A stretch of 55,562 nucleotides of DNA from CAYGLV01 sp964351025 (GTDB taxonomy: Bacteria > Actinomycetota > Thermoleophilia > Gaiellales > Gaiellaceae), in assembly GCA_964351025.1 (NCBI GenBank), contig CAYGLV010000010.1:1-55562 (forward strand), written 5' to 3'. Shown here piece after piece: positions 49,689 to 55,562 of the stretch (within the stretch, counting starts at the first letter, position 1; each line of letters starts with the position of its first letter). The notes below the pieces were generated by a model. That model saw nothing but the letters and a program-made list of their open reading frames with translations, was not told the DNA's origin and ran no database searches. Position numbers and translations under genes: made by a program.

Positions 49689-49823
49689 TCACTCGGACGG
49701 GCTCGGCTTCTTTGCGCTCTTCGACGGGCTGATCTTCACGACGGTCCACGTGATCGCCGCTGCGAACGCGATCATGCCGGCGATGAAGACGATGATGCCG
49801 AGGAGGCCGAGGGCGGTGACCAT
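49689..49823 (-). CDS. 44-aa single-helix membrane protein
   Basis: A short frame with G/C third positions: a hydrophobic helix (LGLLGIIVFIAGMIAFAAAI, residues 5-24, continuing to WTVV) and a basic/polar tail (KISPSKSAKKPSPSE). Such tiny membrane proteins are common in actinobacteria but rarely annotated. ATG 49823 has TATTCT nine bases upstream on the minus strand, overlapping the deoB promoter. Function unknown. Confidence 0.6.
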   Translation of the reverse strand: MVTALGLLGIIVFIAGMIAFAAAITWTVVKISPSKSAKKPSPSE

Positions 49824-49831
49824 GTGCCACG

Positions 49832-49838
49832 TAGAATA
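49832..49838. promoter_or_regulatory. Overlapping divergent -10 elements (TAGAATA)
   Basis: On the plus strand TAGAAT (49832-49837) ends six bases before the deoB GTG. On the minus strand TATTCT (49838-49833) ends nine bases before the ATG of the 44-aa gene. The two hexamers share five base pairs, so both genes may be fired from one bidirectional promoter. Confidence 0.45.
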
Positions 49839-49843
49839 CCCGC

Positions 49844-51010
49844 GTGCCGCGGGCCTGCGTCATCGTGCTGGACGCCGTCGGTGCGGGGGCGTTGCCCGAC
49901 GCTGCGTTGTACGGAGACGAAGGCTCCGACACGCTCGGCAATGTGGCCCGTGCCGTCGGGGGTCTCGACCTGCCTCACCTCGAAGCGCTCGGGCTCGGCA
50001 ACGTCGAGCCGCTCGAGGGCTGTCCGCCGCAGCCGGGAGCTCCTGCGGTCGCCGGTCGCCTCGTCTCCCGCTCGAAGGGCAAGGACACCACGACCGGCCA
50101 CTGGGAGCTGATGGGCGTCGTCACGGCGACGGCCTTCCCGACGTACCCACACGGCTTTCCGTTCGACGTGATCGACCCGTTCATGAACCAGACGGGCCGC
50201 GGCGTGCTCGGGAACAGGCCCGCGTCGGGGACGGAGATCATCCAGGAGCTCGGCGAGGAGCACCAGCGCACGGGTAAGTGGATCGTCTACACCTCTGCGG
50301 ACTCGGTCTTCCAGATCGCTGCTCACGAGGAGGTGATTCCGCTCGAGGAGCTGTACGCGGCCTGCCACGTCGCCCGAGCGCTCCTCAGCGGGAAGCACGC
50401 CGTCGGGCGGGTGATCGCGCGGCCGTTCCGCGGCGAGCCCGGGAACTACGAGCGCACGCCGAACCGGCACGACTTCTCGCTTGAGCCGCGGCGGCCGAAC
50501 TACCTCTCGCTCGCCCGCGACAGTGGAGCGAAGGTCGTCGGCGTCGGCAAGATCAGCGACATCTTTGCAGGCTGCGACATCGACGAGTCGCACCCGACGA
50601 AGTCGAACGTCGAGGGGATCAACCGGATCGTCTCGCTCTTGCAGGAGCTGGACAACGGGCTCGTCTTCGCCAATCTCATCGAGACCGACATGCTCTGGGG
50701 CCATCGCAACGACCCGGTCAACTTCCATCGCTGCCTGCAGGACTTCGACCGGCGGCTGCCCGACGTGCTCGAGGCGCTGCGCCCGGGCGACCTCCTGATC
50801 ATCACGTCCGACCACGGCTGTGACCCGACGACGCCCTCCACCGACCACTCGCGCGAGCACGCGCTCCTGCTCGCCTACGCCGCCGGGCGCAACGCGAACG
50901 GGAAGATCCACGAGGGGGAGTTCGCCGACGTTGGATCGACCGTGAACGCGTGGCTCGGCGGCAAGCCGCCGCCGAGGGGGATCCCCGGCCGACTGGTGCT
51001 CGACCCATGA
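49844..51010 (+). CDS. deoB: Phosphopentomutase
   Basis: A 388-aa alkaline-phosphatase-superfamily mutase interconverting (deoxy)ribose 1- and 5-phosphates. VIVLDAVGAGALPDAALYGDEGSDTLGN holds metal Asp10; the phospho-accepting Thr lies in GKDTTTGHWEL (82-84); metal ligands follow in ITSDHGCDPTTPSTDHSREH. Acts with the pyrimidine-nucleoside phosphorylase two genes downstream in nucleoside salvage. Leaderless GTG start predicted. Stop overlaps the methyltransferase ATG (ATGA). Confidence 0.95.
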   Translation: MPRACVIVLDAVGAGALPDAALYGDEGSDTLGNVARAVGGLDLPHLEALGLGNVEPLEGCPPQPGAPAVAGRLVSRSKGKDTTTGHWELMGVVTATAFPTYPHGFPFDVIDPFMNQTGRGVLGNRPASGTEIIQELGEEHQRTGKWIVYTSADSVFQIAAHEEVIPLEELYAACHVARALLSGKHAVGRVIARPFRGEPGNYERTPNRHDFSLEPRRPNYLSLARDSGAKVVGVGKISDIFAGCDIDESHPTKSNVEGINRIVSLLQELDNGLVFANLIETDMLWGHRNDPVNFHRCLQDFDRRLPDVLEALRPGDLLIITSDHGCDPTTPSTDHSREHALLLAYAAGRNANGKIHEGEFADVGSTVNAWLGGKPPPRGIPGRLVLDP

Positions 51011-51726
51011 ACCTCGACAACCCCGTCGTCGTCCAGTGGGAGTACGCGAGCGAGGAGCGCCTTGCGACGCGGAACGAGACTTACCGCCGGCTGACGGAGG
51101 GGGTCAACGCGGAAGATCTCGCGTTCGAGGCGGTCGCGGAGTGCCGGCCGCAGCGTCTGTTCGAGGTCGGCTGCGGGATGGGTGAGTTCGCCGTGCGCGC
51201 CGCGCGCGAGCTCGGCACCGAAGTGATGGCGATCGACATCTCGCCGCGCATGGTCGAGATCGCGCGTGAGAGAGGAGTGGAGGCGCGCGTCGGCGACGTG
51301 CAGGCGCTCCCGTTCGCCGATGGCGAATTCGACTGCGTCGTTGCGAACTGGGTCCTGTACCACGTGCCCGAGCTCGACGGGGGTGTCGCCGAGCTCGCCC
51401 GTGTGCTCGCCCCCGGCGGCAGGCTCGTCGCTGCCACTCTGGGCGACGGCCACATGCGCGAACTGTGGGAGTCGCTCGGCGGGGAGCCGACAAGCGGCCT
51501 GTCGTTTCAGAGCGGCAACGGCGATGCGGTGCTGCGCCCCCATTTTGCGAGTGTCGAACGGCGCGATGCTTTCGGGGCGATCGTGTTCCCGGACGCCGAC
51601 TCGATCAGGGCTTTCGTCGGCGCGACGACCGCGCGGGCACACCTCGCCTCGGCCGTTACGGAGATCTCCGAGCCGTTCCGAACGTCGAGCGCGCATGCCG
51701 TGTTCGTCGCGGAGAAAGCGGCGTGA
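51007..51726 (+). CDS. SAM-dependent class I methyltransferase
   Basis: A 239-aa Rossmann methyltransferase: RLFEVGCGMGEFAVRAA (motif I), VMAIDISPRMVEIAR, DVQALPFADGEFDCVVANWVLYHVPE (motifs III-IV), and LARVLAPGGRLVAAT. It is of the UbiE/Methyltransf_11 type; substrate unknown. It is coupled by four-base overlaps to deoB and to the nucleoside phosphorylase, so a link to nucleoside metabolism is possible but unproven. Confidence 0.85.
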   Translation: MNLDNPVVVQWEYASEERLATRNETYRRLTEGVNAEDLAFEAVAECRPQRLFEVGCGMGEFAVRAARELGTEVMAIDISPRMVEIARERGVEARVGDVQALPFADGEFDCVVANWVLYHVPELDGGVAELARVLAPGGRLVAATLGDGHMRELWESLGGEPTSGLSFQSGNGDAVLRPHFASVERRDAFGAIVFPDADSIRAFVGATTARAHLASAVTEISEPFRTSSAHAVFVAEKAA

Positions 51727-53021
51727 TCCGGGCCGCCGAGCTGATCGAGCGCAAGCGCAACGGCGAGGAGATCCCAGCCGAGGAGATCGCAGAGCTGACG
51801 CTCGCCTACGCGCGCGGCGACGTGCCCGACTACCAGATGGCCGCTTTCTGCATGGCCGTCTACTTCCGCGGCATGACCCCTGCGGAGACGTACGCACTCA
51901 CTGACGCAATGATCGCGAGCGGCGAGACTCTCGACCTGCACGCCGCGCTCGGCCGGAAGGTCGTGGACAAGCACTCGACCGGGGGTGTCGGGGACAAGAC
52001 CTCGATCGCCGTCGGCCCGATCGTCGCGGCCTGTGGCGTCCCGTTCGGGAAGATGAGCGGGCGCGGCCTCGGCCACACCGGCGGCACGCTCGACAAGCTG
52101 GAGTCCATCCCGGGCTTCCGCACCGAGCTTCCGACGCAGGAGTTCGTGGCGCAGGTTCGCGCGATCGGGCTCGCCATCGTCGGCCAGTCCGCGGACCTCG
52201 TGCCGGCCGACAAGCTGCTCTACGGGCTGCGCGACGTGACCGCGACGGTGGACATCGTCCCCCTGATCGCCTCCAGCATCATGTCCAAGAAGCTCGCCGC
52301 CGGGGCCGACGCGATGGTGCTCGACGTGAAGGTCGGTGACGGCGCCTTCATGAAGACCGACCGGGACGCGCGGATCCTGGCCGAAGCGATGCTCGAGCTG
52401 GGGCACCGCGCCCAACGGGAGGTCGTCTGCCTCCTGACAGACATGGACCAGCCGCTCGGCTGCGCCGTCGGCAACTCGCTCGAGATCCGCGAAGCCGTCG
52501 AGACGCTGCGCGGGAGCGGGCCGCCCGACCTCACCGAGCTCGTGCTGGACTCCTGCGCCAGGCTGCTCGCGCTCTCCGATCTGGGCATCGATCGCGTCGA
52601 GGGCCGCCGCCGCGCCGAGGTGGCCGTCGCCGATGGCTCCGCACTCTCCGCCTACGAGCGCTGGGTCCGCGCCCAGGGGGGCAATCCCGACCTGGCGGTG
52701 TTACCGGCGGCGCCCGTGGTGCGCAACGTGGCCGCGCCGAGCGACGGGTATGTCACGCGGCTCGGGGCGATGGGCATCGGCCACGCGGCGCTGCACCTCG
52801 GCGCCGGCAGGCGCGCCAAGGGCGACCCGATCGACCACGCCGTCGGTGTCGTCTGCCATGCGAAGCGGGGGGACCGTGTCGCCGCCGGGGAGCCGCTCGC
52901 CGAGGTGCATGCCCGCGACGAGGCCGGCGCGGCCGAGGCGGCAGCAACGGTTCTCGCCGCGTACGCACTCGGCGACGAACAGCCGCGGTCGCGCCCGATT
53001 CTGCTCGAAGTCGTCGGCTAG
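51723..53021 (+). CDS. deoA: Pyrimidine-nucleoside / thymidine phosphorylase
   Basis: A 432-aa enzyme that phosphorolyses (deoxy)uridine or thymidine to base and (deoxy)ribose 1-phosphate, which DeoB then isomerises. Signatures: VVDKHSTGGVGDKTSIAVGPIVAACG phosphate loop (KHSTGG), SGRGLGHTGGTLDKLE, and MVLDVKVGDGAFMK. C-terminal domain with GDPIDHAVGVVCHAKRGDRV. GTG start within the upstream stop (GTGA). Confidence 0.94.
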   Translation: MIRAAELIERKRNGEEIPAEEIAELTLAYARGDVPDYQMAAFCMAVYFRGMTPAETYALTDAMIASGETLDLHAALGRKVVDKHSTGGVGDKTSIAVGPIVAACGVPFGKMSGRGLGHTGGTLDKLESIPGFRTELPTQEFVAQVRAIGLAIVGQSADLVPADKLLYGLRDVTATVDIVPLIASSIMSKKLAAGADAMVLDVKVGDGAFMKTDRDARILAEAMLELGHRAQREVVCLLTDMDQPLGCAVGNSLEIREAVETLRGSGPPDLTELVLDSCARLLALSDLGIDRVEGRRRAEVAVADGSALSAYERWVRAQGGNPDLAVLPAAPVVRNVAAPSDGYVTRLGAMGIGHAALHLGAGRRAKGDPIDHAVGVVCHAKRGDRVAAGEPLAEVHARDEAGAAEAAATVLAAYALGDEQPRSRPILLEVVG

Positions 53022-53031
53022 CAGCCGCTGC

Positions 53032-53862
53032 GTGCCCGAGCTGCCCGAGGTCGAGACTGTCCGCCGCCGACTCGAGCCGGTTCTCAGAGGCAGACGTCTC
53101 GTCCGCGTCGCGATCGCCGACGCCCGTCTCGTCCGACCGCTCGAGCCGCTCCAGGTTGCGGCCGAGCTCGAGGGCGAGCGTGTCGCCGCGGTCGACCGGC
53201 GGGGCAAGTATCTGATCGTCCGCTTCGTCTCGGGTCGCTCTCTCCTGATCCACCTCCGTATGACGGGGAGCCTGCGTCACGCGCCGGCCGGGACGCTCGC
53301 CGACGATCCGCACCGCCGAGCCGTTGTCACTCTAGACGACGCTTCGGCTGTCTCCTACCGCGACGTCCGCCGCTTCGGCACGTGGCTCGTGCTCGAGCCG
53401 GGCGAGCTGGAGCCATACCTCGCACAGCGGCTCGGCCCCGAGCCACTCGGCCGGCTCACCGCGCGCGGCCTCGCCGCCCGGCTCGAGCGCCGGCGCGCGC
53501 CGATCAAGGCGGCGCTGCTCGACCAGCGAACGCTCGCCGGAGTGGGAAACATCTACGCCGACGAGGCGCTGTGGTGCGCGCGTGTGCATCCGCTTCGCGC
53601 CTCGTGCGAGCTCGACGGCGACGAGGTCGCACGAGTCCATCGCTGCGTCCGCCGCGTGCTGCGGACGGGGATCGAGCGCCAGGGCGCGAGCCTGCGCGAC
53701 TACGCGCTGCTTGACGGCGGCAGTGGCTCGATGCAGCACGAGTTCCGGGTCTACGGCCGCGCCGACGAGCCCTGCGACCGCTGCGGCACGCCGATCGTGA
53801 AGATCCGCGCCGCCGGCCGCGGCACGTGGTGCTGCCCGCGCTGCCAACCGCGAGAGCCCTAG
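53032..53862 (+). CDS. mutM: Formamidopyrimidine-DNA glycosylase
   Basis: A 276-aa base-excision repair enzyme for 8-oxoG and Fapy lesions. After Met removal the N-terminal Pro-Glu (PELPEVETVRR) is the nucleophile and general acid; RRGKYLI carries the conserved Lys; LLDQRTLAGVGNIYADEALW is the helix-two-turn-helix; a C-terminal zinc finger has CDRC and CPRC with Arg in GRGTW. Last gene of the deoB operon, closed by a hairpin. Confidence 0.95.
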   Translation: MPELPEVETVRRRLEPVLRGRRLVRVAIADARLVRPLEPLQVAAELEGERVAAVDRRGKYLIVRFVSGRSLLIHLRMTGSLRHAPAGTLADDPHRRAVVTLDDASAVSYRDVRRFGTWLVLEPGELEPYLAQRLGPEPLGRLTARGLAARLERRRAPIKAALLDQRTLAGVGNIYADEALWCARVHPLRASCELDGDEVARVHRCVRRVLRTGIERQGASLRDYALLDGGSGSMQHEFRVYGRADEPCDRCGTPIVKIRAAGRGTWCCPRCQPREP

Positions 53863-53869
53863 AACGCGA

Positions 53870-53901
53870 CAGAGGCGCGGAGCCGGAGCTCCGCGCCTCT
53901 G
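53870..53901. terminator. Bidirectional terminator hairpin after mutM
   Basis: A perfect 14-bp stem CAGAGGCGCGGAGC / GCTCCGCGCCTCTG with loop CGGA, between the convergent mutM and the minus-strand membrane gene. No T tract; the same loop as the hairpin after aroE. Confidence 0.75.
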
Positions 53902-53952
53902 CGGGGGAGTGGAGGAGGGGTCGGGGCGACTCGGCCGCCCGACCTGGGAAGG

Positions 53953-54552
53953 TCAGACTCCGGTCGCGTCTCCGGGCACGGGCTCCCTGGTCTTCGCCGG
54001 CGCGGGCTGACGAAGCCCGCCGAAGAGCATCAGAACGATGAAGCCGATGCCGGCGAGCAGCAGGGCTACTCCGACGACGATCCCGAAGAGCGCCGTCTGC
54101 TCGGCCATGTAGCTGACGTTCAGCGCCGTCGAGAGAGCGGTCGCCGTGACCCAGGTATTGCGGGCCGCATTCGAAACCGGGTTCCCCTGCTCGTCCTTGA
54201 GTGCAGCGGCGGCGTCGCTCGTTCCCGCTGCGTTCTCCGGATCGTCGGCGGAGAGGAAGCGTCCCATCTGCGCGTACGTCAGGCCATCGGAGCCTTCAAG
54301 CGCGTGCTCATGCATGACCTGCGCAAAGGCTCGCGCCTGGTCGCCGGTCAGGACCTGTTCGTCGGCCCACTGGGCTGCGTACTTGGCGACTGCCGGGTCG
54401 TCCGCGGCGCCGAAGTAGATCTGCTCCGCCTTGACGCTGTCGCGAACCGTGGTGCGCCCGTTGACGCCCATGACGATGGCGACGACGCCGAACGCGATCA
54501 AGACGAGGCCCGCGCCGAACCCGCCCCATTCGAGTGCCTTCCTGACGTTCAT
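53953..54552 (-). CDS. Two-helix membrane protein of unknown function
   Basis: A 199-aa protein: a transmembrane helix near the N-terminus (GAGLVLIAFGVVAIVMGVNG), an extracytoplasmic loop of about 110 residues with QAKYAAQWADEQ-type helices and a Gly-Leu-Thr-Tyr motif, and a second helix (about 160-183). ATG 54552 has a strong ribosome site (AGGAGGAGG) and is preferred over ATG 54576. Homologues in related genomes are sometimes mislabelled as LigA dioxygenases; nothing here supports an enzyme. Function unknown. Confidence 0.7.
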   Translation of the reverse strand: MNVRKALEWGGFGAGLVLIAFGVVAIVMGVNGRTTVRDSVKAEQIYFGAADDPAVAKYAAQWADEQVLTGDQARAFAQVMHEHALEGSDGLTYAQMGRFLSADDPENAAGTSDAAAALKDEQGNPVSNAARNTWVTATALSTALNVSYMAEQTALFGIVVGVALLLAGIGFIVLMLFGGLRQPAPAKTREPVPGDATGV

Positions 54553-54682
54553 GTCCTCCTCCTTCTGGTTGCCCATGCAACCCTCTTCAATCCATGTGGA
54601 TGCAGTCTCCCGGCGGGTGGCGCGTCCGCCATCCGCAGCTGCGCGGACACACGCTGGGCGGATTCGCGTACTCCCACCGGGT

Positions 54683-54706
54683 ATTTGTTACTGACCAATT
54701 TGTACT
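54683..54706. promoter_or_regulatory. AT-rich direct repeat between divergent genes
   Basis: ATTTGTTACT (54683-54692), five-base spacer GACCA, ATTTGTACT (54698-54706). It stands out in a GC-rich region between the membrane gene and recO and may be an operator or the upstream part of a promoter for the minus-strand gene. Confidence 0.35.
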
Positions 54707-54752
54707 AGACCGCCGGTTTGGGTGCGACGGCGGCCCGGGCACGGCCCGGGAG

Positions 54753-54758
54753 TACACT
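54753..54758 (+). promoter_or_regulatory. -10 hexamer for recO
   Basis: TACACT six bases before GTG 54765, again predicting a leaderless start. Confidence 0.5.
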
Positions 54759-54764
54759 CGATCC

Positions 54765-55511
54765 GTGGGCCGGACCTACACGACGGAGGCGGTCGTCCTA
54801 CGCTCGTTCCGCTTCGGCGAGGCCGACCGCGTGCTCCACCTCTACACGGCCGACCGCGGCCGCGTGGGCGCGGTCGCGAAGGGCGTGCGCAAGACGAAGT
54901 CGCGCTTCGGCGGACGCCTCGAGCCTCTCTCGCACGTCGAGCTCGTCCTCCGCCAGGGCTCCGGCGAGCTCGCGACCGTCACCGGTTGCAGCCTCATCCG
55001 CCCGCACAGCGCCGCCCGCGAGGACTCCTATCGTCTCGCCGCCGGCCTGATCGGGCTCGAGGCGATGCTGCGGCTCTACCCGGAGCAGGAGCGGAACGAG
55101 CGGGCCTTCACGGCGCTGACACGCTTCCTCGACGCGCTCGACGGGATCGGGAGCCGCGCTCCGGCGCGGCCGGCGCTCGACCCCCTTGCACTCGCGTTCC
55201 AGCTCAAGCTGTTGTGGCTCTCCGGGTACTTGCCCCACCTGGAGAGCTGCGTCGAGTGTGGGGCGACCGAAGGGCTCGTCGGCTTCCTGCCGAAGGCAGG
55301 AGGCGCCGTTTGCCGCGCCTGCGGGGGAGAAGGTGGAGCTGTCGCGCTCTCTCCGGAGGGACTGCGCGGCATCGCCGCCCTTCTACACGCTCCGCTCGCC
55401 GAAGCCCACGACGCCGGGCTCACCGACCGCGGCGCCCGCGACGCGCTGGCAGTGATCTCCGCCTCGTACGAGCACTCCGGCGGCTTCCGCCTGCGCACCC
55501 TGACGGCCTAG
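54765..55511 (+). CDS. recO: DNA repair protein RecO
   Basis: A 248-aa protein of the RecFOR recombination pathway: N-terminal OB fold (TTEAVVLRSFRFGEADRVLHLYTADRG; KGVRKTKSRFGGRLEP), a helical core, and a zinc finger with CVEC and CRAC. It helps load RecA on SSB-coated gaps. GTG start fixed by the -10 six bases upstream and by the family start. A weak 6-bp hairpin CGCGAC/GTCGCG (55523-55539) follows; nothing else is seen to the window end. Confidence 0.93.
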   Translation: MGRTYTTEAVVLRSFRFGEADRVLHLYTADRGRVGAVAKGVRKTKSRFGGRLEPLSHVELVLRQGSGELATVTGCSLIRPHSAAREDSYRLAAGLIGLEAMLRLYPEQERNERAFTALTRFLDALDGIGSRAPARPALDPLALAFQLKLLWLSGYLPHLESCVECGATEGLVGFLPKAGGAVCRACGGEGGAVALSPEGLRGIAALLHAPLAEAHDAGLTDRGARDALAVISASYEHSGGFRLRTLTA

Positions 55512-55562
55512 CCGCGGAAGCGCGCGACCCGGTGTCGCGGTGGCCGCAGCCGCTCACGGTTG

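Overview
This is a high-GC (roughly 70 percent by eye) bacterial chromosome segment with G/C-biased third codon positions, frequent GTG starts and many 4-base stop/start overlaps (GTGA, ATGA, TTGA). The gene order is the conserved actinobacterial/Gram-positive housekeeping block: glyoxalase-hisS-aspS; alaS-ruvX-mltG-aroE-aroC-aroKB-aroQ-pepP-efp; accB-like/accC-asp23-nusB-ispA; tlyA-nadK-recN-steA-mctB-pyrG. The best guess is a deep-branching actinobacterium such as Thermoleophilia (Gaiellales/Solirubrobacterales). That placement is an inference from gene content; no search was run.

Layout. 1-2200: tRNA-Glu, an iodotyrosine-deiodinase-like flavoprotein coupled to a GST-like protein, a repeat-rich gap, and tRNA-Gln. 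2174-8520: HD-domain protein and membrane protein (minus), an M48 protease (plus), and a heterodimeric ABC exporter (minus). 8601-14248: histidine utilisation cluster (formiminotransferase, hutH, a small membrane gene, hutU, hutI). 14253-18310: small membrane protein, MBL hydrolase, hisS, aspS. 18392-22514: coiled-coil, Pro/Glu-rich and RlpA-like envelope proteins, an mnmA with an N-terminal extension, and a DUF948-like protein. 22547-32082: alaS to efp, including the chorismate-pathway genes aroE, aroC, a fused aroK-aroB, and aroQ. 32674-37458: a carboxyltransferase-like/biotin-carrier fusion with accC, then asp23, nusB, a small coiled-coil gene and ispA. 37987-46395: tlyA, nadK, recN, steA-like, mctB/steB-like, a glycosyltransferase fusion, pyrG. 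46406-55511: M20 peptidase, DUF3866, alanine dehydrogenase, phosphopentomutase, methyltransferase, pyrimidine-nucleoside phosphorylase, mutM, a membrane protein and recO.

Themes. (i) About fifteen genes on both strands carry a TANNNT -10 hexamer ending 6-8 bases before the start codon, which predicts leaderless mRNAs; in four cases the upstream TAG stop is the first half of the hexamer. (ii) Four foldback (nested inverted-repeat) elements occupy spacers. Two, 40 kb apart, share an 18-base end and length; one has 5-bp flanking duplications. (iii) Several enzymes have unusual architecture or lost key residues: the carboxyltransferase-like domain lacks three of four metal ligands, mnmA carries a Cys-free NifU-like segment, CTP synthase has His for the usual Gln after its catalytic Cys, and the aroK-aroB fusion seems to start at CTG. 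No CRISPR array, prophage, transposase or rRNA gene was seen.
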